From Actinomycetota bacterium (GTDB lineage Bacteria; Actinomycetota; Acidimicrobiia; Acidimicrobiales; SZUA-35): a stretch of DNA of 5,365 nt. The translations under genes and the position numbers were made by a program. The stretch lies in assembly GCA_027730885.1 (NCBI GenBank), contig JAQCHM010000248.1, forward strand, positions 1-5,365. Reading direction: 5' to 3'. The notes under the pieces are model-generated. The model was not told the DNA's origin. It did no database searches and was given only the letters and a program-made list of their open reading frames with translations. Of the stretch, positions 1 to 5,365 are shown in pieces (the stretch's first letter is position 1; each line of letters begins with the position of its first letter).

Positions 1-1061
1 CCGCCCTCGGCTCCGTCGACGGTGATGAAATCCGGACGGATGCCCGTCGAGCGCATCGCCGCGACGACCTCGAGAAATTCCGATTTGTCGCCGACGCAAA
101 GCTTGAACCCGATGGGCTTGCCGCCCGAAAGGTGTCGCAACCGGGCGACGAAGTGCAGCAGGCCGGCCGGGGAGTCGAACGCGGAGTGCGCAGCGGGGGA
201 GATGACGTCCCGGCCCAGTTCGACGCCGCGGATCCGGGCAATCTCGGGGGTGAGCTTGGCTCCAGGCAAGATGCCGCCGTGGGCCGGTTTTGCGCCCTGG
301 GAGAGCTTGATCTCGATGGCCTTGACTGCCTCCAGAGCGGCCTGTTCGGCGAACATCTCGGGGTCGAATCGCCCGTCGGCCGAACGACAACCGAAGTATC
401 CGGTGCCGATCTGCCAGATGAGATCTGCTCCGCCGGCAAGATGATGGGGGCTGATACCACCCTCGCCGGTGTTGTGGGCGAAACCGCCTCGGGCAGCACC
501 CGTCGACAGGGCCCGTATCGCGGCGTCGCTCAACGCGCCGAAGCTCATGGCCGAGACGTTCAGGATCGACGCCAGGTAGGGCTGGGAGCATTCGGGTCCC
601 CCGATCATGACGCGGTCGGCTCCGGGAGCGGCGTGCTTCGGGTACATCGAGTGGGCCAGGAACTCATAGCCCGGCTGGTAGACGTCCATCTGTGTACCGA
701 AGGGCAGCTTGTCCTGCTGGCCCTTGGCCCGGGAGTAGATGATCTCCCGAGTCGTCCGACTGAAAGGAGCGCCGTTGGTGTTCGACTCGACGAAATACTG
801 TTGGATCTCGGGTCGGAAGCGTTCGGCCAGGAAGCGGCCGTGGCCCATGACCGGGTAGACCCGCAGGAGCGAATGGTTTCGCTGGTAGCAGTCCCGCAGC
901 CCGAGGAGCACAACGGGACCGACGAGGGCCAGCAACCACATCGCCCGTGGCCAGATCTGTCCCAGAATCACGATCGAGGTGGGCGCAGTGGCGGCGAAGA
1001 TGAGGAAGTGCTGACGGGCGGAGAGGTCGATGCGCCGCGAGCAACTGGAACTCGTGCTCAC
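1..1061 (-). CDS. FMN-binding glutamate-synthase-like protein, membrane-anchored (3' end outside window)
   Basis: This is the N-terminal 353 codons of a protein of the stand-alone glutamate synthase (GltB central and FMN domain) family; the C-terminus lies beyond the left edge. Two hydrophobic segments, about residues 18-34 and 40-55, suggest an N-terminal membrane anchor. The family region follows: RPEIQQYFVESN at 83-94, SRAKG at 110-114, LPFGTQ at 119-124, NVSAMSFGALS at 168-178, HNTGEGGISPHH at 196-207, QIGTGYFGCR at 217-226, IKLSQGAKP at 251-259, SGGKPIGFK at 312-320 and PDFITVDG at 343-350. The last motif belongs to the FMN-binding barrel. Relatives are about 500-550 residues, so roughly a third is missing, including the area where glutamate synthases hold their Fe-S cysteines. 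No glutamine-amidotransferase domain is present, so ammonia-producing glutaminase activity is not expected here, and the true substrate of such stand-alone proteins is uncertain. The GTG start at 1061 is preceded by GAGAGG with 7 nt spacing; no other ATG or GTG is in frame back to the upstream gene's stop. Confidence 0.92.
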   Translation of the reverse strand, partial: MSTSSSCSRRIDLSARQHFLIFAATAPTSIVILGQIWPRAMWLLALVGPVVLLGLRDCYQRNHSLLRVYPVMGHGRFLAERFRPEIQQYFVESNTNGAPFSRTTREIIYSRAKGQQDKLPFGTQMDVYQPGYEFLAHSMYPKHAAPGADRVMIGGPECSQPYLASILNVSAMSFGALSDAAIRALSTGAARGGFAHNTGEGGISPHHLAGGADLIWQIGTGYFGCRSADGRFDPEMFAEQAALEAVKAIEIKLSQGAKPAHGGILPGAKLTPEIARIRGVELGRDVISPAAHSAFDSPAGLLHFVARLRHLSGGKPIGFKLCVGDKSEFLEVVAAMRSTGIRPDFITVDGAEG

Positions 1062-1068
1062 GGGGAGG

Positions 1069-1074
1069 CCTCTC
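1069..1074 (-). promoter_or_regulatory. Ribosome binding site for the glutamate-synthase-like gene
   Basis: GAGAGG, read on the minus strand, lies 7 nt before the GTG at 1061. It decides the start, because the open frame runs back to the stop codon at 1161-1163 without another ATG or GTG. The site sits within a GAGGCCTC palindrome, so some self-pairing could affect its access. Confidence 0.55.
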
Positions 1075-1076
1075 GC

Positions 1077-1089
1077 GACGAACTTCGTC
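1077..1089. repeat. Perfect 13-nt inverted repeat upstream of the glutamate-synthase-like gene
   Basis: GACGAACTTCGTC is a 6-bp perfect inverted repeat around a single central C. It ends 2 nt from the GAGAGG ribosome binding site and 15 nt before the GTG at 1061. It could be a small operator, or a chance palindrome; the one-base centre makes an RNA hairpin of the full stem impossible. Confidence 0.3.
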
Positions 1090-1160
1090 TCATCACCTGC
1101 ACAATCGACCGCGCGAAGGGCTGTGTGAGAGATCGGACCCCGAACGCGCTGGTAGGCGCG

Positions 1161-1937
1161 CTAGCGGGCCTGCCATTCGGGAGGTCGTTTCTCGGCGAAC
1201 GCTCGCGTTCCCTCGACGCTGTCCTCGGTCGTCGCCAGCAGACGGAAGAGGTTCGATTCCAGCCGGAGGCCGTCCGCGAGCGGCATGCTCAATCCCTCGA
1301 GGGCGGCCTGTTTGATGGCTCGCACCGCGAGCGGCGCAGCCTCGAGGATCTTGCGAGCCATGGCCTCTGCCGTGGCTTGAAGATCGGCCAGCGGCACGAC
1401 GCGGTTGACCAGGCCCAGGCGGTGGGCCTCGACGGCATCGATGCGTTCGCCGGTGTACAGCATCCAGAGGGCGTCACCCAGGGGAATGGTTCGTGGCAGC
1501 CGCTGGGTGCCGCCACCTCCGGGCAGCAGGCCAAGGCGGACCTCGCCCAAACCGAACTGGGCGGTGTCGGCCGCGACTCGGATATCGCAACCGAGCGCCA
1601 TCTCGAGACCGCCGCCGTTGCAGTGTCCGTTGACCGCAGCGATGATCGGCTTCCAGACCTCGAGGCCCCGCATCAGATCGGGGCGGTTTGCGGGGTTGAA
1701 CGCCTCCGCCGGCTCGGGCTTTGCATTGAAGTTCTGTTTGATGTCGCTGCCTGCGCAGAACGCCTTGTCGCCCGCGCCCGTCAGGATGGCGACCCAGGCG
1801 TCGTCGTTGTGGGCGAAGTCCTGCCATACCTCCGACAACCGTTGATAGGTCGGGAAGTCGCAGGAGTTGTAGGCGTGCGGCCGATTGATGGTGACGTAGG
1901 CGATCCGGTCGCGGATCTCGTAGATGACGGTGTCCAT
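1161..1937 (-). CDS. Enoyl-CoA hydratase/isomerase (crotonase) family protein
   Basis: A 258-residue crotonase, the normal length for the family, which typically hydrates trans-2-enoyl-CoA to 3-hydroxyacyl-CoA or catalyses related isomerisations through a stabilised thioester enolate. Visible signatures are YVTINRP at 14-20, ILTGAGDKAFCAGSDIK at 51-67 (oxyanion-hole loop), NGHCNGGGLEMALGCD at 103-118 (second oxyanion-hole region), and FGLGEVRLGLLPGGGGTQRL beginning at 128. Both acidic residues equivalent to rat mitochondrial hydratase Glu144 and Glu164 are present, as Glu112 and Glu132, so a true hydratase is plausible. The ATG at 1937 is preferred over an in-frame start at 1979: it has GGAG 6 nt upstream, and it leaves an 11-nt gap rather than an overlap with the preceding gene. 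It is probably cotranscribed with the upstream hydrolase. The acyl-CoA substrate cannot be read from sequence; a CaiD-like dehydratase or a degradative hydratase are both possible. Confidence 0.93.
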   Translation of the reverse strand: MDTVIYEIRDRIAYVTINRPHAYNSCDFPTYQRLSEVWQDFAHNDDAWVAILTGAGDKAFCAGSDIKQNFNAKPEPAEAFNPANRPDLMRGLEVWKPIIAAVNGHCNGGGLEMALGCDIRVAADTAQFGLGEVRLGLLPGGGGTQRLPRTIPLGDALWMLYTGERIDAVEAHRLGLVNRVVPLADLQATAEAMARKILEAAPLAVRAIKQAALEGLSMPLADGLRLESNLFRLLATTEDSVEGTRAFAEKRPPEWQAR

Positions 1938-1943
1938 GGTGAG

Positions 1944-1947
1944 CTCC
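1944..1947 (-). promoter_or_regulatory. Ribosome binding site for the enoyl-CoA hydratase gene
   Basis: GGAG, read on the minus strand, lies 6 nt before the ATG at 1937 and just after the TAA stop of the upstream gene at 1949-1951. It supports the shorter hydratase start and suggests that ribosomes finishing the upstream gene can reload here. Confidence 0.65.
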
Positions 1948-1948
1948 G

Positions 1949-2686
1949 TTACCTGAGTTCGGGGCCGAGGGTCGGCCACTGGTCGGGGTCGTGACCGAAG
2001 ACCAGGGTGGCTCCGGCGGCCTGCTGGGCGCGGAGCCAGTCGAGGACCTTGGCCTGGGCACCCAGGTCGTAGCCGAAGCTGGGCAGCGCGCTGCGTTCCA
2101 GGGTGGCCTTGAAGTAACAGGTGTCTGCGCAGAACACGTACTCCGAGTGATCGGTGCGCACCACCATCGACTGGTGGCCGGCGGTGTGGCCGTAGGTGGG
2201 CACCAGGCGAACTGAACTATCGCCGAACAGGTCGTGCTCGCCTTCGAGGAGCTGCAGCGGCTGACCCAGGTCGAAGTCGGCCGGGCTGTAAACGTCGCGG
2301 GCGATGAGCTTGTCAAGGTGACCCGCATCCCATTCCGGTTTCTGCACGACGAGCGTGGCGTTCGGCAGGGCCTCGTTGCCTCCGCAATGGTCGAAATGGA
2401 GATGCGAGTTGATCACGAAGTCCACCGCTGCGGGGTCGACGTCGAGCGCCTCGAGTTGGGGGCCGAGCGCGTCGTTGGCCGCCATGTGAACGTCGAACAG
2501 GTCGTTGGAGCTACGCAGGCGAGCGGTGTCGTGGGCCAGTTCCGCGTGCAGGCCGGTGTCGAACACCGCGATGCCCTTTGGGTGCTCGACCACGACGCTC
2601 GGGATGGGCAGACGGACCCGGCCCTCGCCCCCCACCATCAGCATGTCGAGCCAGCCGCAAGTCATGAGTCTGATTCGGACGGTCAC
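1949..2686 (-). CDS. Metallo-beta-lactamase-fold hydrolase, N-acyl homoserine lactonase family
   Basis: A 245-residue protein with the full dinuclear-metal set of the AHL-lactonase branch of the metallo-beta-lactamase superfamily. The HxHxDH motif is HLHFDH at 95-100 (His95, His97, Asp99, His100), followed by His167 in YGHTAGHQS, bridging Asp188 in CADTCYF, and His232 in FGHDPDQW. AiiA of Bacillus has the same order and nearly the same length (250 residues). Its active-site Tyr194, three residues after the bridging Asp, is matched by Tyr191. This supports hydrolysis of a lactone or a similar ester in the cytoplasm; no signal peptide is seen. Whether the substrate is a quorum-sensing lactone is not shown, since many relatives act on other lactones. 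The start is GTG at 2686 behind an almost perfect AAGGAGG. It is the first gene of the minus-strand block, 11 nt ahead of the enoyl-CoA hydratase, which hints at a degradative rather than a signalling role. Confidence 0.9.
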   Translation of the reverse strand: MTVRIRLMTCGWLDMLMVGGEGRVRLPIPSVVVEHPKGIAVFDTGLHAELAHDTARLRSSNDLFDVHMAANDALGPQLEALDVDPAAVDFVINSHLHFDHCGGNEALPNATLVVQKPEWDAGHLDKLIARDVYSPADFDLGQPLQLLEGEHDLFGDSSVRLVPTYGHTAGHQSMVVRTDHSEYVFCADTCYFKATLERSALPSFGYDLGAQAKVLDWLRAQQAAGATLVFGHDPDQWPTLGPELR

Positions 2687-2692
2687 CGTCCA

Positions 2693-2699
2693 CCTCCTT
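2693..2699 (-). promoter_or_regulatory. Strong ribosome binding site for the lactonase-like gene
   Basis: AAGGAGG, read on the minus strand, is complementary to the 3' end of 16S rRNA and lies 6 nt before the GTG at 2686. It fixes that start and contrasts with the divergent gene at 2755, which has no well-placed Shine-Dalgarno sequence. Confidence 0.75.
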
Positions 2700-2718
2700 G
2701 GTCTGTCGGTCGGCCCGA

Positions 2719-2724
2719 ACCCTA
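2719..2724 (-). promoter_or_regulatory. Possible -10 element for the lactonase-hydratase operon
   Basis: TAGGGT on the minus strand fits the actinobacterial TAnnnT -10 pattern. It lies 19 nt upstream of the Shine-Dalgarno sequence, which would give a 5' leader of about 25-30 nt. No convincing -35 hexamer is seen at normal spacing, so this is a weak call made mainly from position. Confidence 0.3.
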
Positions 2725-2741
2725 GCTGCCTCCCGAGGGGC

Positions 2742-2747
2742 TAGCGT
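2742..2747 (+). promoter_or_regulatory. Putative -10 element of a leaderless promoter for the CoA transferase
   Basis: TAGCGT fits the TAnnnT actinobacterial -10 consensus and ends 7 nt before the ATG at 2755. Transcription would then begin at or next to the A of the start codon, giving a leaderless mRNA. This agrees with the poor Shine-Dalgarno context: the only purine run, GAGGGG at 2735-2740, is 14 nt from the start. The same arrangement precedes the nucleoside hydrolase at 4554. Confidence 0.5.
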
Positions 2748-2754
2748 CGAAGAC

Positions 2755-3963
2755 ATGACACGTGGACTGCTCGAGGGGTATCGGGTGCTGGATCTCAGCC
2801 AGTACATCGCCGGCGCCGGGTGCACGCGCATGCTGGCCGAGCTCGGACCGGAGATCATCAAGGTCGAGCTGGCTCCGGGCGGCGACCCCAGCCGTTTGCT
2901 CCCGTGGGTCGCGGACGGCCGCAGCAGTCTGTTCGTCCACCAGAATCGGGGCAAGCAAAGCCTCTGCGTCGACTGGAACACCGAGGAGGGACTTGCGCTG
3001 ATCAAGGAACTCGTCCCTCATTGCGACGTGGTGGTCGAGAACTTCGGTTTCGACGTGCTCGCCAAGCGCGGGCTCGACTACGACGCGCTCCGCGAACTCA
3101 ACCCTTCGATCATCATGGTCTCGGTCTCAGCGTTCGGGCGCACGTCACCGTTCTCGGACCGTCCCGGCTTCGACGGGGTGATCCAGGCGTACAGCGGCAT
3201 GATGCACATGACCGGCGATCCCGATCGCCCGCCATCCGCCGTCGGCTTCGCGATCGTCGACAACACCGCCGCTGTCCACGCCTTCGCCGGGCTCGGCTAT
3301 GCGCTGTTGCACCGCGAGCGGACCGGCGAGGGCCAACACGTCGATATCGCAATGATCGATTCGATCTTCCATCTCAACGAGACACTCAATCAGGCCGTGG
3401 CTTCCGAAGGCGAGTACACGCCGAATCGGATGGGGCGGCATCACCCGCTCGTGTGCCCAACGGGGATCTACGAGCTACCCGAGGGGTTCGGGATATTGAT
3501 GTGCCTCGACCGCCAGTTCGCCTATCTGGCCAAGGCGATGGATCGCCCCGAACTGCTCGACGACGAGCGGTATGCGACCGGCGCGGCCCGAGCGACCCAT
3601 CAGGCCACGCTCATCCCGATCATTCAGGAATGGCTGCTCTCGTTCCCCGACAACGAGTCGTTGCTCGCGACGTGTCTGGAGTACCGCATCCCGATCGGGC
3701 CTGCGCTGAATCCGCTCGACGCGATCGGGCACCCACACTTCGTGGCCCGGGACATGGTTCGCACCGTGCCCGACCCGGTGCTCGGCGAGGTGACCATCGC
3801 CGGCTATCCGTTCAAGATGTCGGCCCAGCCTGATCTCCCGGACATCACTGCACCATTGCTGGGCGAACACAACGAGGCAGTCCTTCGTGACCTGCTCGGC
3901 TACACGCCCGAACGCATCGCCCAGCTCACCTCCGGGGGCGTGTTGATCAGCGGCGATCGCTGA
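2755..3963 (+). CDS. Family III CoA transferase (CaiB/BaiF type)
   Basis: A 402-residue protein of the class III CoA transferases, which move CoA between acyl-CoA and a free carboxylate through enzyme-bound mixed anhydrides; family members are about 380-430 residues. The N-terminal half has GYRVLDLSQYIAGAGCTRML at 8-27, LGPEIIKVE at 30-38, NRGKQSLCVDW at 64-74, DVVVENF at 91-97 and LRELNPSIIMVSVSAFG at 112-128. The stretch GDPDRPPSAVGFAIVDN at 154-170 carries Asp169, matching the catalytic Asp169 of formyl-CoA transferase, followed by GEGQHVDIAMID at 191-202. The ATG at 2755 gives the usual family N-terminus; a longer in-frame TTG start at 2698 would overlap the divergent gene's ribosome binding site. 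Likely a cytoplasmic homodimer, as in the family. Its stop overlaps the next start, so the two are coupled. The substrate is unknown; nearby hydrolase and crotonase genes suggest activation of a carboxylic acid for degradation. Confidence 0.94.
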   Translation: MTRGLLEGYRVLDLSQYIAGAGCTRMLAELGPEIIKVELAPGGDPSRLLPWVADGRSSLFVHQNRGKQSLCVDWNTEEGLALIKELVPHCDVVVENFGFDVLAKRGLDYDALRELNPSIIMVSVSAFGRTSPFSDRPGFDGVIQAYSGMMHMTGDPDRPPSAVGFAIVDNTAAVHAFAGLGYALLHRERTGEGQHVDIAMIDSIFHLNETLNQAVASEGEYTPNRMGRHHPLVCPTGIYELPEGFGILMCLDRQFAYLAKAMDRPELLDDERYATGAARATHQATLIPIIQEWLLSFPDNESLLATCLEYRIPIGPALNPLDAIGHPHFVARDMVRTVPDPVLGEVTIAGYPFKMSAQPDLPDITAPLLGEHNEAVLRDLLGYTPERIAQLTSGGVLISGDR

Positions 3964-4544
3964 TGCCCGAGCCATCGGTCACCGACCTCGGTCCTCCTTG
4001 TTTCCGAGTCCTGGTTCGACTGCCGGATCGGCCGGGGGCCTTGGGTTCTGCCGCATCGCGCATCGGCGCGTTGCAGGGCGATGTCATCGGATTCGAGATC
4101 GTGGAACGAGGGCTCGAATGGGCGATCGACGAGTTCGTCGTCACGTTCCCGCCCGATGTTCCCCTCGACCTGCTGACGCGCGAGTTGACCGATGATGGGG
4201 CGACCATCCTCGGCATCACGCCGATGCACGATGCTCCGATCGACGCCGTCATCAGTGGGCTGCAGGCCGCAACCGAATTGCTCAGCTCGTCGGACCGGAC
4301 ATCGGTGTTGGCCGCGTTGTCCGGCGAATCGGCACGACTGCTCCGCGCCGACTGGGCCGTGGTCATGGCGGCCGACGAGCCGCCACCGAGGCCGGGGCCC
4401 GGCGAGTCGCAGCTCACTCGGTCGCTGTCCAACGACCAGTCACTGGTGGTCGGCCGTCGCATGCCCTTCAGCGAGGGCGACGCAGAGCGGTTGGCTGCGT
4501 TGGTCGAGCTCGGTGAGGTCGTGCTTGGTCGCCTCGGATCCTAG
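3963..4544 (+). CDS. ACT-domain protein with a GAF-like C-terminal half
   Basis: A 193-residue protein. Residues 13-87 form an ACT domain: the strand FRVLVRLPDRPGALG at 14-28 contains the DRPG turn found at ACT ligand interfaces, then a helix (SAASRIGAL), then strands VIGFEIVE and IDEFVVTF. ACT domains usually bind amino acids or similar small ligands and control an enzyme or a regulator; no catalytic domain is attached. After a linker, residues 95-193 have a helical stretch (VISGLQAATELL), LRADWAVVMAA at 127-137, a proline-rich turn at 140-146, and SLVVGRRMPFSEGDAERLAAL at 160-180. That layout and the PF-x-x-x-D-x-x-x-L ending recall a short GAF domain; this part is a weak, by-eye assignment. 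The ATG overlaps the CoA transferase stop by one base (TGATG at 3961-3965), and no Shine-Dalgarno sequence is visible, so translation is probably by termination-reinitiation. A role as ligand sensor for the transferase pathway is inferred from this coupling. Confidence 0.8.
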   Translation: MPEPSVTDLGPPCFRVLVRLPDRPGALGSAASRIGALQGDVIGFEIVERGLEWAIDEFVVTFPPDVPLDLLTRELTDDGATILGITPMHDAPIDAVISGLQAATELLSSSDRTSVLAALSGESARLLRADWAVVMAADEPPPRPGPGESQLTRSLSNDQSLVVGRRMPFSEGDAERLAALVELGEVVLGRLGS

Positions 4545-4547
4545 GCT
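4542..4547 (+). promoter_or_regulatory. Putative -10 element of a leaderless promoter, overlapping a stop codon
   Basis: TAGGCT fits TAnnnT and ends 6 nt before the GTG at 4554, so the nucleoside hydrolase transcript could start at its initiation codon. Its first three bases are also the TAG stop codon of the ACT gene. No Shine-Dalgarno sequence lies at a usable distance. The pattern mirrors TAGCGT before the ATG at 2755. Confidence 0.45.
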
Positions 4548-4553
4548 CGGTCG

Positions 4554-5365
4554 GTGGGCAAGCGTCTCTTCCTGATCGACACCGACACGGCATCCGACGA
4601 CGCAGTCGCCATGGCCATGGCCCTGCGAGATCCCGAGATCGACGTGCTGGCCTTCACCGTCGTCGCCGGCAACGTCCCACTCGACCAGGCGGTGCAGAAC
4701 GCTCTCTACACGGTGCAGCTTTGCGGTTCGGATGTTCCGGTGTTCGCCGGCGCCGACGGCCCCATGCTGCGAGAGCTGGTCACCGCTCAGAACGTGCACG
4801 GCCAAGACGGCATGGGAGACATCGGGTTGCCGCTTCGCGGTCGGGTCCCGGCTCCCGGCTGGGCACCACAGGTCCTGGTCGACACGATCCTCGCCCATCC
4901 CGGCGAAGTCACGCTCGTTGCTCTGGGGCCGCTCACCAACCTGGCCATCGCCTTGCTGTGGAATCCCGAGATCGCCGTCGCGGTTCGGCGGGTCGTCGTG
5001 ATGGGCGGCACGGGGATGAACGGTCCGGGCAACGTCTCGCCGTCTGCCGAGTTCAACTTCTGGGTCGACCCCGAAGCGGTGCGGGTCGTACTTCGGTCGG
5101 GGATGCCCCTCGAGTTCGTCGGCTGGGACATCTCCATCGCGTCGGCTGTCGTCACCGCACAACGAGCGCTGGCCCTGCGGGATCGACACGCTCCTCTGCT
5201 CGAATTCGCGCTCGACATCCAGTCGGTGCTCGCCGACTACGTCGACACCGAGACCGAACTCGCCGGTCCCGACCTACCGGATCCCATCGCCATGGCCCAC
5301 GCCATCGAGCCCGGTCCGGCGACCGTCCGTAGAGTCCATGTCGACATCGCCATTGGTCCCGACCC
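4554..5365 (+). CDS. Nucleoside hydrolase, inosine-uridine-preferring family (3' end outside window)
   Basis: The first 270 codons of a ribonucleoside hydrolase, which splits nucleosides into ribose and base using an active-site calcium ion; members are about 310-330 residues, so the last 40-60 are missing. The N-terminal calcium cluster is DTDTASDD at 9-16, supplying Asp11, Asp15 and Asp16 in place of the usual DTDPGIDD. Other family marks are VAGNVPLDQAVQNA at 37-50, NVHGQDGMGD at 80-89, LGPLTNL at 124-130 (Thr128), VVVMGG at 147-152, and EFNFWVDPEAVRVV at 166-179 (Asn168). Near the cut end, LPDPIAMAH at 241-249 keeps the calcium aspartate (Asp243), but the residue before it is Pro242 where typical members have the histidine that protonates the leaving base. 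GTG at 4554 is the only start that keeps the aspartate cluster at the usual distance from the N-terminus. It begins 9 nt after the ACT gene. Possible roles are nucleoside salvage or hydrolysis of a related N-glycoside. Confidence 0.9.
   Translation, partial: MGKRLFLIDTDTASDDAVAMAMALRDPEIDVLAFTVVAGNVPLDQAVQNALYTVQLCGSDVPVFAGADGPMLRELVTAQNVHGQDGMGDIGLPLRGRVPAPGWAPQVLVDTILAHPGEVTLVALGPLTNLAIALLWNPEIAVAVRRVVVMGGTGMNGPGNVSPSAEFNFWVDPEAVRVVLRSGMPLEFVGWDISIASAVVTAQRALALRDRHAPLLEFALDIQSVLADYVDTETELAGPDLPDPIAMAHAIEPGPATVRRVHVDIAIGPD

Noticed and set aside
1145..1160. A small hairpin (CGCGC, 6-nt loop, GCGCG) right after the hydratase stop, considered as a terminator.
   Set aside because: The stem is only 5 bp and no T-run follows on the minus strand, so intrinsic termination is not supported.
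1938..1979. A 14-residue N-terminal extension of the enoyl-CoA hydratase starting at 1979.
   Set aside because: It would overlap the upstream gene by 31 nt. The ATG at 1937 has a good GGAG and begins where crotonases normally begin.
132..1994. A 620-codon open frame on the plus strand, antisense to three genes.
   Set aside because: It has no recognisable domain and lies opposite genes with conserved catalytic motifs. Such long antisense frames are common in GC-rich DNA, where third-position bias removes stop codons from the opposite strand.
1474..2328. A 284-codon minus-strand frame overlapping the hydrolase and hydratase.
   Set aside because: The product is rich in Arg, Pro and Ser with no family motifs, typical of a shifted reading of high-GC coding sequence; the true frames carry the metal-binding and crotonase motifs.
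2698..2754. A 19-residue N-terminal extension of the CoA transferase from TTG at 2698.
   Set aside because: The start codon is rare, the added residues do not resemble the family, and the extension would overlap the divergent gene's ribosome binding site.
2820..3833. A 337-codon plus-strand frame inside the CoA transferase.
   Set aside because: It is an arginine-rich shifted frame lying wholly within a gene that shows conserved family III CoA transferase motifs from end to end.
4440..5189. A 249-codon minus-strand frame opposite the ACT and nucleoside hydrolase genes.
   Set aside because: No motif is recognisable, and it is antisense to two genes with clear domain signatures.

Overview
The sequence is GC-rich (by eye about two-thirds G+C), densely coding DNA with strong G/C preference at third codon positions, GTG and ATG starts, and a mix of Shine-Dalgarno-led and apparently leaderless genes. 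This fits a high-GC actinobacterium. The gene content (a CaiB-type CoA transferase, a crotonase, an AHL-lactonase-like metallo-beta-lactamase, a stand-alone glutamate-synthase-like protein) would suit an Acidimicrobiia-like lineage, but that placement is inference. There is no rRNA, tRNA, CRISPR array, insertion sequence or phage-like material.

There are six genes in two divergent blocks. On the minus strand, read right to left, are: a metallo-beta-lactamase-fold hydrolase of the AHL-lactonase family (GTG start at 2686); an enoyl-CoA hydratase/isomerase (ATG at 1937) 11 nt behind it with its own Shine-Dalgarno sequence; and, after a 99-nt gap, a membrane-anchored FMN-binding glutamate-synthase-like protein (GTG at 1061) that runs off the left edge. 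On the plus strand are: a family III CoA transferase (ATG at 2755); a small ACT-domain protein whose start overlaps the transferase stop in TGATG; and a nucleoside hydrolase (GTG at 4554) that runs off the right edge. The blocks diverge from a 68-nt region, 2687-2754. No gene-free stretch exceeds 99 nt.

The central four genes can be read as a small acyl-CoA or lactone catabolic cluster. The hydrolase would open a lactone or ester, the CoA transferase would move CoA onto the resulting carboxylate, and the crotonase would process the acyl-CoA. The ACT protein, translationally coupled to the transferase, could sense a small ligand. This scheme is inferred from adjacency and family membership; no substrate can be read from the sequence. 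The glutamate-synthase-like protein and the nucleoside hydrolase may be unrelated neighbours.

The points most worth a second look are: two matching leaderless-promoter patterns (TAGnnT then 6-7 nt then the start codon), one of which reuses the TAG stop codon of the gene before it; an ACT protein with a GAF-like C-terminal half; and a nucleoside hydrolase with proline where the family usually has its leaving-group histidine. Nothing here amounts to a clearly new system.
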